Shown here one piece after another: positions 7,359-15,266 of a DNA stretch of 37,401 nt. The translations under genes and the position numbers were made by a program. The DNA is from Acidimicrobiia bacterium. GTDB taxonomy: Bacteria > Actinomycetota > Acidimicrobiia > IMCC26256 > DASPTH01. Position 1 is the stretch's first letter. Each line of letters starts with the position of its first letter. The stretch lies in assembly GCA_040880805.1 (NCBI GenBank), contig JBBDHW010000016.1, forward strand, positions 1-37,401, in the 5' to 3' direction. The notes under the pieces are model-generated. The model worked only from the letters and a program-made list of their open reading frames with translations, was not told the origin of the DNA and ran no database searches.

Positions 7359-9045
7359 CTTCGACGTCGTGATCGTCGGCTCCGGTCCGGGCGGCGCGAC
7401 CACGGCCGACGTGTTGACTGCGGCCGGGAAGTCGGTGTGCGTCCTCGAGAAGGGCCGGAACCATCTGTTGGCGCTGGAGCCACCGTTCGAGAGCCTTGGG
7501 CGCCTCTCGAACGACGAGATCAAGTTCAATCGTCGCCATTTCCTCGGTCCCGACCCGCTGCTCGAACCGCGGACCTACCGACGCGCGGTCGCCGACGGCG
7601 ACCGTATCTTCACGGGCGATGTCAACAACATGCCGTCCACGGTTGGCGGTGCCGGATACCACGCCGACGGCAAGTTGCCGCGCTACCGCGAGATCGACTT
7701 CCGCCTCGCCGGCGAGCTCGGACCGGTTGACGGCGCCGAAGTCGCCGACTGGCCGGTCGACTACGACGAGATCGAGCCGTACTACGCCGAGGCGGAGCGC
7801 GCCATCGGCGTCGCCGGTGACCACACGGGCAATCCGTTTGCGGCCTGGCGCAGCGGCCGGTACCCGATGCCACCCGGCGCCGACATGTTCCTCACGACGC
7901 TCACGGGTCCGGCCGCCGAGACGCTCGGCTATCACCCGTACCGCGCGCCGACCGGTGCCAACAGCGTCCCGTATGACGGCCGGCCGGCGTGCAACAACTG
8001 CGGCTTTTGCGCGTTCTACGGCTGCCCGATCGAAGCGAAGGGCGATCCGGTTGCGCTGCTACGACGCGCATTGCGCACCGGTAACTGCGAGATCCGCCCC
8101 GAGAGCATCGCACTCGAGATCCTGGTCGACAGTACGGGGAAGCAGAGTCGCGGAGTGCGCTACCTCGACGCGGACGGGACGCAACACGAGGTGACGTCGA
8201 ACGCGGCCGTGGTCGCGTGCGGCGCGTTCGAGACTCCACGGCTCCTGCTCCGGAGCGGCATCGGGAACTCTTCCGATCTCGTCGGGCGGTATCTCATGTT
8301 CCACCTGCAGACGATCGTGTTGGGGTACTTCCCGTTTCGACTCCACGCGTACAAGGGCCGCGATGTCACGCACCTCATGGACGATCCGATCGTCGGCGAC
8401 GCGGCGAGTGCAGCGGCTGCGAAGACGGCCGGCGTGCCGTACCTGCGCGGCGGAATCGTCGAACACGGCGGGAGCGGCCACCCGATCGGCGAGGCGCTGT
8501 ACACACCACCTGGGCAACAGCACAGCGCGCGCATGGCGGCGTCGGACCGCCGCGACCGGATGGTCGGCTTCACGATGCAGGGCGAAGATCTGCCGCAAGC
8601 AACCAACCGCGTCGATCTGGATCCCGCCGTCCGCGACGTGTGGGGTCTGCCGGCCGGACGCATCACCTACACGTCGCACGAGCACGATGTCGCGTGTGCG
8701 CACCACTGGGGGCCGCGGCTCGAGGAGGTCCTGCGCCAAGCGGGCGCGCACACCACGTCGTGGCTCACCTCCCCCGGAACTCCTGGTACGCGCGTGCCGG
8801 GCCTCCAGCCGATCTCACGGCACTGGATGGGTACCGCGCGGATGGGTGACGATCCTCGGCGGTCGGTGTGCGACCCGTGGCAACGTCTGTGGGACGTCGA
8901 CAACGTCGTGGTGACCGACTCGTCGGTGTTCCCGACCTCGACCGGATACGGCCCGACGTTGACGCTGGTGGCTCTCGCGGTGCGCGCCGCACGCGCGCTC
9001 GCGGGCATCGAACCGCTGACGTCGGACCGTGCGAACGCGATCTGA
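7351..9045 (+). CDS. GMC-family FAD oxidoreductase (catalytic subunit) with a Cys cluster
   Basis: This 564-aa flavoenzyme has the FAD-binding GSGPGG at 10-15, GGAGYHADGKLPRY (99-112), and the C-terminal GMC block HWMGTARMGDDP followed by T-D-S-S-V-F-P-T-S-T-G-Y-G-P-T-L-T. Four cysteines at 214, 217, 220 and 225 (CNNCGFCAFYGC) form a cluster-like motif. The alpha subunit of bacterial FAD-glucose dehydrogenase binds an iron-sulfur cluster with Cys in a comparable place, so a cluster here is plausible but unproven. It probably oxidises an alcohol or sugar-like hydroxyl and passes electrons to an acceptor. No cytochrome subunit is encoded next door. GTG 7351 is preceded by GAAGAGG inside the small-subunit gene. 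Confidence 0.87.
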   Translation: MPDFDVVIVGSGPGGATTADVLTAAGKSVCVLEKGRNHLLALEPPFESLGRLSNDEIKFNRRHFLGPDPLLEPRTYRRAVADGDRIFTGDVNNMPSTVGGAGYHADGKLPRYREIDFRLAGELGPVDGAEVADWPVDYDEIEPYYAEAERAIGVAGDHTGNPFAAWRSGRYPMPPGADMFLTTLTGPAAETLGYHPYRAPTGANSVPYDGRPACNNCGFCAFYGCPIEAKGDPVALLRRALRTGNCEIRPESIALEILVDSTGKQSRGVRYLDADGTQHEVTSNAAVVACGAFETPRLLLRSGIGNSSDLVGRYLMFHLQTIVLGYFPFRLHAYKGRDVTHLMDDPIVGDAASAAAAKTAGVPYLRGGIVEHGGSGHPIGEALYTPPGQQHSARMAASDRRDRMVGFTMQGEDLPQATNRVDLDPAVRDVWGLPAGRITYTSHEHDVACAHHWGPRLEEVLRQAGAHTTSWLTSPGTPGTRVPGLQPISRHWMGTARMGDDPRRSVCDPWQRLWDVDNVVVTDSSVFPTSTGYGPTLTLVALAVRAARALAGIEPLTSDRANAI

Positions 9046-9059
9046 GCGTCGGCGCCTCA

Positions 9060-9746
9060 ATGCTGGAAACTGCCGTGCGAGTCGTGCTGTACGCGCTCGT
9101 CGCCGCGACGAGCCCGATTGCCCTCGGGGCGACGCTCGCCGTACTCAAGAGCAATCGACCCCGGGTGAACGGCAGCGCGTTCGCAATCGGATTCCTGCTG
9201 GGCCAGTCGGCGGTCTGTCTCCTCGCGTTCGTCATCGGTGACGCGTCGATCGCCGAGCCCAAGAACAAGCATGAAACCTTCGAGTCGCTCCTCGCGCTCG
9301 CGGTCGGGATCGCGCTCCTCGCTACCGCCGCGCACGTGCGATCACGTCCTCGCGAGCCGCGACCGCACCGCCCCCTCGGACCGAGGACGAAGGCCATGCT
9401 CACGCGGCTCTCGCGGCTCTCACCGGGCGCGGCACTCGGTACCGGCATCGCGCTCGGCATCGGTGGTCCCAAGCGGCTCGGCCTCACGCTTATCGTCGCG
9501 GCCGCGATCTCTGCAGCCGCGCTGGGGGGTACCGCCGACCTCGGCCTCGTCGCCGTCTATGTGCTCGTCGCCACTGTTCTCGTCTGGGTGCCCGTGACCC
9601 TCTTTGTGCTGTTCGGAACGCGCGCGACGGACTGGATAGATCGCGCCCAGGCATGGGTGTCTCAGCACGAACAACCGTTGACGTTCTACCCAGCGCTCGT
9701 CGTCGGCGTGGGGCTCACCGCTGAATCGCTGATCCGGCTTCTCTGA
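9060..9746 (+). CDS. GAP-family (peptidoglycolipid addressing protein) membrane protein
   Basis: This 228-aa integral membrane protein has about six hydrophobic segments: near residues 4-25, 38-58, 75-93, 120-140, 143-170 and 207-228. A charged loop rich in Arg/Pro sits around 95-110. The start A-A-T-S-P-I-A-L-G-A-T-L and the G-G-P-K-R-L-G-L segment fit the actinobacterial GAP/Sap family, named for a mycobacterial protein needed for glycopeptidolipid transport to the cell surface. The molecular role of other members is not established. ATG 9060 follows the GMC stop by 14 nt, so it may be co-transcribed although functionally separate. No clear Shine-Dalgarno is visible. It converges with 9750-10016, 3 nt apart. 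Confidence 0.78.
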   Translation: MLETAVRVVLYALVAATSPIALGATLAVLKSNRPRVNGSAFAIGFLLGQSAVCLLAFVIGDASIAEPKNKHETFESLLALAVGIALLATAAHVRSRPREPRPHRPLGPRTKAMLTRLSRLSPGAALGTGIALGIGGPKRLGLTLIVAAAISAAALGGTADLGLVAVYVLVATVLVWVPVTLFVLFGTRATDWIDRAQAWVSQHEQPLTFYPALVVGVGLTAESLIRLL

Positions 9747-9749
9747 ACC

Positions 9750-10016
9750 TCATGCTGGAGTCGCGACAGCTCCGTCGGCGACGTCGCTGCGGTTCGCGAG
9801 CATGACGAGTACGGCATCGATGCTGGCAGCGAGTTCACGGAGTCGTTGCTCGATCGCGAGCAGGGCATGGACCTGCGCGACCGCGCAGGACTGCTCACGC
9901 GACAAGGCGGGGTGGTCTTGCGCGGAGCTGAGTGCCTGTTCGGCCGCGGTGCGATCCGCGTCGAGCAGCGCCCTCGCGTCTTGTCCTGTCGGGTCGCTAC
10001 TGGTGCTTGTCTCCAT
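9750..10016 (-). CDS. Small hypothetical protein, probably helical
   Basis: This 88-aa soluble protein has a Ser/Thr-rich start and then Ala/Leu/Glu-rich sequence: DARALLDADRTAAEQALSSA, QVHALLAIEQRLRELAAS. Two or three amphipathic helices, possibly a coiled coil, are suggested around residues 14-75. I do not recognise a family. The ATG at 10016 has no good ribosome-binding site. It lies 37 nt after the winged-helix regulator and could be its partner or simply the last gene of the operon. The longer open frame upstream (to 10361) overlaps the regulator in another frame and is not coding. Confidence 0.55.
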   Translation of the reverse strand: METSTSSDPTGQDARALLDADRTAAEQALSSAQDHPALSREQSCAVAQVHALLAIEQRLRELAASIDAVLVMLANRSDVADGAVATPA

Positions 10017-10053
10017 TGGTGTCACATCGATTCTCGTATGGATTCCAGGTTGG

Positions 10054-10413
10054 TCAGAGGGATACGGCACCGGCACGACTCGCCGCGCGCTTGGCGCGCG
10101 GTTGGCGACGCGTTCCGGTTTCGACGAGAAGGTCGAGCACCTCGCCGACGGTGCGCTCACCGTTCGTCGCTCCGAGCAGCGGAAGATGATCTTGGATCTG
10201 GTAGCGATTCCGGCGCCCGTCCCGCTCCTTGACGATATAACCGGCGGTCGCGAGGTCGGTGACGATTCTGTAGGCGCTGCGTTCGGTGATGTCAAGCGTT
10301 GTCGCGATATCGCGGAGCCGGATGCCCGGATCGTGGGCGATGCACACCAGGGCACGTGCATGGTTCGTCAGGAAGCTCCATGCCGGCATGGACCAGAACT
10401 CTACCATTTGCAT
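10054..10413 (-). CDS. Winged helix-turn-helix transcriptional regulator (ArsR/MarR-like)
   Basis: This 119-aa DNA-binding protein reads WSFLTNHARALVCIAHDPG, then RLRDIATTLDITERSAYRIV (recognition helix, about residues 31-50), DLATAGYIVKERDGRRNRYQI (the wing, about 53-73), with a basic, Arg-rich tail. This is a common small actinobacterial regulator type. No ligand domain and no metal-binding Cys pair are visible, so the signal is unknown. It lies 9 nt after the YHYH gene, which makes it a likely local regulator of the 14690-9750 operon. ATG 10413, 10407 and 10389 are all possible starts. I keep 10413, because TAGATT lies 6 nt before it, as in a leaderless start. Confidence 0.82.
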   Translation of the reverse strand: MQMVEFWSMPAWSFLTNHARALVCIAHDPGIRLRDIATTLDITERSAYRIVTDLATAGYIVKERDGRRNRYQIQDHLPLLGATNGERTVGEVLDLLVETGTRRQPRAKRAASRAGAVSL

Positions 10414-10422
10414 TCAAGAAAT

Positions 10423-11400
10423 CTATCGCTGGTGATCGCTCTCTCGCGGCGGCACTGCGGTGCCCCGGAAGCAGCTTGCGGAGTATGGGAAGTCTTGCGT
10501 CATCACGTAGTGGTAGGTGGTGACGGTCTTGCCGTCGAGTTGGATCTCGCTGGTGATCCCGTGACATTCGTCGAGGTCCTTGGTGGTGAGGATGTTGTGC
10601 TCCGCGACTTTCGGGCCGGTGATCGGGAAGCCATCCAGCGCGAAGCCGATCACGGTGTGGACCGACGCGTCCTGAATGCACTTGCTGAGCGTGTGGTAGT
10701 GGTACTCGTGGCTCATCTGCGGATGACCGTCACAGCCATCTTGTACTTCCCACGCACCCGCGTCGCGTCCACCCGCGTCGAACGCGTCGAAGAGCGCGAC
10801 GCCGGTGGTCATCACACCGACTTCGCCACTCACGCAGCTCGGAGCGCTCTGCACGGTCGGGTTCGCGTCGAGCGTGTAGGTCAACGACTGGCTCTCGATG
10901 CTGTTCGGGTTCCGGTCGTACTGGTAGGCGGGGTCCGACGGCTGCACGGGGAAGACGCCGGTCGTGTGGTCCCTCGGAAGGTCGTTGGTCGAGATGATGC
11001 GTGAGCTTCCAGTGATCGTGATCGTGTAGCTCGAGTCCCACTGCACATTGCCGGCAACTGCGACCTTCTCGTTGATGTCGTACTCCGTGTTGTCGTTCGC
11101 GAACCACGGGCCGCGCGTTTGCGCTCCGCCACCTCCGCCGGCGGGGACTCGGCACACGTACACGTATCCCTGCTCGGGTTGGTTCTGCCGGGTGTACTTG
11201 CCGTCGCCAACCGGCAGGATCCCGTCGGCGTACTCGTCGCCGTAGTTCTTGTTCGGGTCGAGGGTGAGGCCTGTACCCGACTTCGCGACTGTCGTCGACG
11301 TCGAAGCGGAATCGGAGGACGACGAGTCGCAACCGACGAGCCACAGCCCGTACGCGACGACGAACACCGCCACGAACGCCGCGCGCGCCGCGGCGTTCAC
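10423..11400 (-). CDS. YHYH-domain lipoprotein
   Basis: This 325-aa secreted protein has a hydrophobic signal (AAFVAVFVVAYGLWLVGC) with the lipobox cysteine at residue 24, then a Ser/Thr-rich linker, so it should be anchored to the outer face of the membrane. The C-terminal half has the YHYH-domain hallmarks: H-E-Y-H-Y-H-T-L-S, V-I-G-F-A-L-D-G-F-P-I-T-G-P, E-C-H-G and the closing FPYSASCFRGT. The YHYH family is widespread in marine and soil bacteria and has no assigned function; its His-rich motif suggests metal binding. The GTG start at 11400 overlaps the deacylase stop by 4 nt (GTGA), so it is translationally coupled to an enzyme that looks cytosolic. Confidence 0.82.
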   Translation of the reverse strand: MNAAARAAFVAVFVVAYGLWLVGCDSSSSDSASTSTTVAKSGTGLTLDPNKNYGDEYADGILPVGDGKYTRQNQPEQGYVYVCRVPAGGGGGAQTRGPWFANDNTEYDINEKVAVAGNVQWDSSYTITITGSSRIISTNDLPRDHTTGVFPVQPSDPAYQYDRNPNSIESQSLTYTLDANPTVQSAPSCVSGEVGVMTTGVALFDAFDAGGRDAGAWEVQDGCDGHPQMSHEYHYHTLSKCIQDASVHTVIGFALDGFPITGPKVAEHNILTTKDLDECHGITSEIQLDGKTVTTYHYVMTQDFPYSASCFRGTAVPPRESDHQR

Positions 11401-13094
11401 GCACCGGGCCGCAGGACGCGGCCGGGGCGTGCACCGGTGTCCACGCCGTCGCGGCGGACGAGCACACCGTTGACGACCAGCGCGAGGTAGCCCTCGGCGT
11501 CGACGACGAAGCGTCCGCCGCCTGCGGGGAAGTCTTCCACCCACCGCGTCGCGCCGGCGGCGAGGCGCTCCGGGTCCCACACCACGAGGTCGGCCACCGC
11601 GCCCGGCCGGATAACACCACGGTCGCGCAGCCCGTACAAGCTCGCCGGGATCGCGCTGAGGCGAGCGACTGCCCACTCGAGCGGGAGCGCGTCGGGGACG
11701 TACTCGGTGAGCAGACGCGTCGTGTAGTCGACACCGCAATACGACGACAGGTGCGCCCCGGCGTCGCTGCTGCCCGGGAGCGTGAGGGGGTGCGCCACGA
11801 TCGCCGCGGTTGCCGGGTTCGCGCCTCCACCACGTGATCCGGCGCCGCCCGAACCGGCGAGCGTGAAGACCAGCTCGAGGCCTTCGGCGAGTGACGCGTC
11901 GAGGAACGCGTCGAGCTCGTCGGTCGCTCCGAGGAGCGAGCGCAGCTCGGGAACGCGGAGCCCCACCCAGTCCGGATGGCTGTCGGCGCGCGCTACCTTG
12001 ATGTTGTTCCACCCGAACACGATGTTCCGGCTCTTCGTGTCGGCCCACTGCGCGCGCATCTCGTCGCGGACCGACGGGTCGGTCAAGCGTTGCGCGCGCT
12101 CGGTGGAGGGCAGGGTCAGCGTGTCGCGGAACGCGGGCATCTCGTCGAACAGGAACGTGTCGGCGAGGGCGAAGAACACCTGCAGCTGCTGCGTCGCCGA
12201 CTGTGGGTAGAGACGAGCTCCCGCACGTTGTGCCGCTTCCGCGAACTCGATGCCGGCGCGCCACGCGTCGGGCTGGGTCGGCAGCGGTTGGAGCGGGTTC
12301 ACGTTCATCGGCTTCCCGCTCGCCGCGCACATCGCGAGCATGAGCGCGCGATCGTCGTCCGAATGGCCTTCGAGGTTTGTACGCGAGATGAACTCGAGCG
12401 CACCGCTCGGGAAGTCGGCAAGGGCACCGGCCAACGCAACGAGCTCGTCGTGTGCCGCGAGGTTCGACGGCACGGGCCGGCCGTCGTGAGTGACGTGCAG
12501 GTCGAGCTGCGACGACGAGAAGCCGACCGCGCCGTCGCGCATCGCGTCGTGCACCAGTGCGACCATCGCCGCAACCTCATCGGATGTCGCGGCGCGCTCG
12601 ACCGCCGCGTCGCCGAGCACGTAGCGGCGGACGGCGGAGTGTCCGACCTGGAGCCCGACGTTCACGCCGAGTCCACCGCGTTCGAGATTCGCCGCGAAGT
12701 CAGCGCAATCACCACCACCGAATGTCGCGCCGGTCGCAAGCGTCTCGGGATGCATGCCCTCCACGCGGCTGAGCATCTGCAGGAGCCACGCCACGTCGGA
12801 CGGACGCGCGGGGAACAACGAGAACCCGCAGTTGCCCGTGATCACGGTGGTTACCCCGTGCCATGACGACGGCGACGCGGTTGGGTCCCAGTGCAGCTGC
12901 GCGTCGTAGTGCGTGTGGATGTCGACGAAACCGGGCGCGAGCACGCCACCGTCGGCGTCGAGCTCGACCTCACCGCGCTCGTCGACGCGGCCGACCTGGG
13001 TGATGTACCCGTCGCGAACCGCGACGTCGGCCGTATACGGCGGAAGCCCGCTGCCGTCGACGACCGTGGCGCCGCGCACGACGAGATCGCTCAT
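11397..13094 (-). CDS. N-acyl-D-amino-acid deacylase/D-aminoacylase-like amidohydrolase
   Basis: This 565-aa metal-dependent hydrolase has an N-terminal beta-sandwich start (DLVVRGATVVDGSG), then the metal motif HTHYD at 60-64, the GNCGF motif with Cys89, and the late PGSSDAGAH containing the catalytic Asp. The C-terminal sandwich reads ADLVVWDPERL and LVVNGVLVRR. That order (HxH, bridging Cys, late SDAGAH) is typical of N-acyl-D-amino acid deacylases and related imidase-like enzymes. Many uncharacterised homologues probably use other amides. ATG 13094 overlaps the upstream stop by 4 nt (ATGA). It shares an operon with an amidohydrolase_2, a VOC protein, a YHYH lipoprotein and a regulator. 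Confidence 0.87.
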   Translation of the reverse strand: MSDLVVRGATVVDGSGLPPYTADVAVRDGYITQVGRVDERGEVELDADGGVLAPGFVDIHTHYDAQLHWDPTASPSSWHGVTTVITGNCGFSLFPARPSDVAWLLQMLSRVEGMHPETLATGATFGGGDCADFAANLERGGLGVNVGLQVGHSAVRRYVLGDAAVERAATSDEVAAMVALVHDAMRDGAVGFSSSQLDLHVTHDGRPVPSNLAAHDELVALAGALADFPSGALEFISRTNLEGHSDDDRALMLAMCAASGKPMNVNPLQPLPTQPDAWRAGIEFAEAAQRAGARLYPQSATQQLQVFFALADTFLFDEMPAFRDTLTLPSTERAQRLTDPSVRDEMRAQWADTKSRNIVFGWNNIKVARADSHPDWVGLRVPELRSLLGATDELDAFLDASLAEGLELVFTLAGSGGAGSRGGGANPATAAIVAHPLTLPGSSDAGAHLSSYCGVDYTTRLLTEYVPDALPLEWAVARLSAIPASLYGLRDRGVIRPGAVADLVVWDPERLAAGATRWVEDFPAGGGRFVVDAEGYLALVVNGVLVRRDGVDTGARPGRVLRPGA

Positions 13095-14251
13095 GCCGGT
13101 GCGCGCGCCGCGACGAGCTCCTCGATCCCGTAGAGCCGAGCCGCGTTCTGGCCGAACAGCTTGGCCCGATCGGACGGCTCCATGTCTTCGGTGTGCTCGC
13201 GGAGCTCGTCGACCACACCGGGGTACTTGGCGTCGCTGTGCGGGAAGTCGGACGCCCAGATGAGGTTGTCGGCTCCGGCGAGTCGAGCCATCGCGCCCAT
13301 CGTGTGCTCGCCGGGGTCGAAGCTGACGACGCATTGCCGCTGGAAGTACTCCGTGGGCGAGAGCGAGAGCTTCGCGGTTGCCCACCCGTACGTTTCGAGG
13401 AACTCGTCCATGCGGTCCATCCAGTGCGCGATCCAGCCGCCCCCGCATTCGAGCACCGCGACCTCGAGCGTCGGGTGACGTTCGAGCACGCCCGAGTAGA
13501 CGAGGTTCGAGAGCGTCATGTACTGGTCGAAGAAGAGGATGACCGCGTGGTGCGTACCCGGTGCCATCAGGTCGACCATGCGCTTCGACGTGCCCTCCAT
13601 GTCGAACAGCCCCGCGCCGTGCAGACCGAGCGGGATGCGGTGCTCCTCGAGCGCGTCGTACATCGCGTCGAAGTCGGGATGCCACAGCGGGCGACCGAGC
13701 ACCGGGTTCGGTCGCACCACGCCGGCGCGCAGACCCATCCCGACGACGCGGTGCACCTCGGCCGCCGCCGCTGCCGGATCGTGGGCGGGGAGCACCGCGC
13801 TGCCGACCAGCCGGTCGGGCGCGGCCGACGTCCACTCCGCCATCCAGTCGTTCCAGACCTGGTGGCACGCGACCGCGAGTTGCGGGTCCTGGATCCCGCC
13901 GAGGGCCTGACCGAGTCCGCAATAGAGCACGGCGATGTCGATGCCCTCCTCGTCGAGCACGCGGATGCGCTCGTGGGGATCGAAGCCGGCCGGGTTGCCG
14001 TCCTCGTAGCGCATCGCGCTCGCGAAGTTCTCGTTGTTGTGCATGCCGGCGTTCGTGAGGCCCGCGAGTCCCATCGGGATCCCCACCCGGTCCTCGACCA
14101 GCACCTGCTGGGTCTGGATCTCGTCGTTCCACCGCACGCGCAGACCCTGGTCGCGCATCGAAGGCGGGAGGTTCCGTTCCCAGAGGTCGGGCGGCTCGCA
14201 GACGTGGCCGTCGGCGTCGACGACGATCGGGCGCTCGGTTTCGGTGCTCAC
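13091..14251 (-). CDS. Amidohydrolase_2 family metal-dependent hydrolase
   Basis: This 386-aa TIM-barrel enzyme is paralogous to 5603-6775. The metal motif is DADGHVCEPPDLWERN near residues 12-27. A middle His is in G-L-H-G-A-G, and the late Asp is in IWASDFPHSDAKYP. Like its paralogue it could be a decarboxylase or a C-C/C-O hydrolase of cyclic acids. The GTG start at 14251 has AAGGAG about 8 nt upstream, and the protein begins MSTETERP. It follows the VOC gene by 16 nt and overlaps the deacylase start by 4 nt, so it is inside the operon. Confidence 0.87.
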   Translation of the reverse strand: MSTETERPIVVDADGHVCEPPDLWERNLPPSMRDQGLRVRWNDEIQTQQVLVEDRVGIPMGLAGLTNAGMHNNENFASAMRYEDGNPAGFDPHERIRVLDEEGIDIAVLYCGLGQALGGIQDPQLAVACHQVWNDWMAEWTSAAPDRLVGSAVLPAHDPAAAAAEVHRVVGMGLRAGVVRPNPVLGRPLWHPDFDAMYDALEEHRIPLGLHGAGLFDMEGTSKRMVDLMAPGTHHAVILFFDQYMTLSNLVYSGVLERHPTLEVAVLECGGGWIAHWMDRMDEFLETYGWATAKLSLSPTEYFQRQCVVSFDPGEHTMGAMARLAGADNLIWASDFPHSDAKYPGVVDELREHTEDMEPSDRAKLFGQNAARLYGIEELVAARAPA

Positions 14252-14267
14252 GTGTGCCGCTCCTTGT

Positions 14268-14690
14268 TCACGAGCTCTGCTTCGGGTCCGGGACTTCCTC
14301 GGGCGTGCCCTCGTGGTATTCGACGAACTCGATCAGGTAGCCGTCGAAGTCCTTGATGAACGCCACCGTCACCGGCCAACGGTCCAGGCGCTGCGGCTCC
14401 GACACCGACTCGCAACCAGCGGCGATGGCCTTGTCGTAGACGGCCCGGCAGTCGCTCGTGTTCACGTAGAGCTTCCACATGGCGGTGCCCATGTCGATGG
14501 GACCGTCTTGATCGAGCTGTTGCGCGAGCTGCATCCGGGAGCCGCCCTCCTTCGCCTGGAGCACTGCTTCCCGTGCGGTGGGGATCTCGGTGCGGCTCTG
14601 CAACGGGATGCCGACGACCCCGTCCCAGAACTCGATCGCGCGGTCGATGTCGCTGACGTTGATGCAGTACTGCGAGAGGATCTGACCCAT
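14268..14690 (-). CDS. VOC-family (glyoxalase/dioxygenase-like) protein
   Basis: This 140-aa vicinal-oxygen-chelate fold protein has the beta-alpha-beta opening ILSQYCINVSDIDRAIEFW and the C-terminal strand VTVAFIKDFDGYLIEFVEYHE, where the Glu before the Y-H is a usual metal ligand position. VOC proteins act as lyases, epimerases, dioxygenases or binding proteins, and the substrate cannot be set from sequence. ATG 14690 is preceded by GGAGACGGAG. It is the first gene of the minus-strand operon ending at 9750, with a possible -35 TTGACA upstream. Confidence 0.84.
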   Translation of the reverse strand: MGQILSQYCINVSDIDRAIEFWDGVVGIPLQSRTEIPTAREAVLQAKEGGSRMQLAQQLDQDGPIDMGTAMWKLYVNTSDCRAVYDKAIAAGCESVSEPQRLDRWPVTVAFIKDFDGYLIEFVEYHEGTPEEVPDPKQSS

Positions 14691-14719
14691 CTCCGTCTCC
14701 GTGGTCGGCCGACGCGCGC

Positions 14720-14754
14720 GCAAGAGCTTCTGCGATACCCCACCCCCATGTCAA
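14720..14754 (-). promoter_or_regulatory. Putative promoter of the VOC-deacylase-YHYH operon
   Basis: On the minus strand a consensus TTGACA (14749-14754, complement) lies about 60 nt upstream of the VOC start codon. The -10 at the usual spacing (AGAAGC) is poor, and a TATCGC sits too close, so the call depends mainly on the perfect -35 and its position before a six-gene operon. Confidence 0.35.
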
Positions 14755-15266
14755 CGCCCGAACTTGGCCGACTTGCTCACGGTGACGGCGAGGCGTGCGC
14801 CCGACAATGATCTTTGGAGAGGGGTGTCCTCCCGGGGCTCACAGATCGCGTATATCTGTAGATCCGTATCGATCGCCCCTCGTGTTTCGGCGGGGCTCGA
14901 GCGAGCACCGAGCGATGCTGCCGGCTATGGATCAGGTCGGCGCGTGATTCTGTATTCGTGCCAGCGTCGTTCTCACATGCCGCCCCGCGTGGACATTCTG
15001 TACGTCAACTCGGCGCGCGGAGATCGACGCAACGGCGTGCTGCGAGCCTCGCGCAGACGTCCGCTATCGGGACTCCGGTGCGCCTGAATGGGCTGCGCTC
15101 GCGCCGCCAGCGTGTTCATCGCGACAGAACATCGGCCGCTCCTAGCGGCAGTTCGGTGTGCTGCGAATGCTCGATGACACCGAATGCTCGTTCTGGATCG
15201 GGCGCGCACGCCGAATAGCCACCACGTCGCCCGACACCGTCGTGACGGCACCGCCCGTGGGAGGTC
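14755..15266 (+). other. Gene-free stretch between two operons
   Basis: About 510 bases have no frame I can support in either direction. The ORFs present have Arg/Ser/Ala-rich shadow-like translations. It holds a small perfect inverted repeat (15135-15149, GCCGCT-CCT-AGCGGC), a 10-bp direct repeat CGAATGCTCG at 15164-15173 and 15181-15190, a 12-bp CCGTCGTGACGG element (15237-15248) and an AT-richer patch around 14845-14875. The last few hundred bases lie downstream of the amine oxidase stop and may contain its termination region, but no U-tract is visible. Confidence 0.5.
15135..15149. repeat. Small perfect inverted repeat (hairpin)
   Basis: GCCGCT, three bases, AGCGGC: a 6-bp stem with a 3-nt loop, 118 nt downstream of the copper amine oxidase stop. 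There is no run of T on either side, so it is not a classical intrinsic terminator. It could still end transcription or be chance in GC-rich DNA. Confidence 0.35.

Noticed and set aside
13193-14356. 387-aa open frame on the plus strand opposite the amidohydrolase and VOC genes
   Set aside because: Its composition (Val/Arg/His/Asp repeats) is the usual mirror of a high-GC gene, and the opposite strand has a clear family match.
15135-15149. Hairpin as a Rho-independent terminator
   Set aside because: Stem of only 6 bp and no T-run on either strand; kept only as a repeat.
14755-15266. tRNA or other structured RNA gene in the gene-free gap
   Set aside because: I could not find an acceptor stem, anticodon arm and T-arm set in either strand. 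No conserved RNA motif was recognised by eye.
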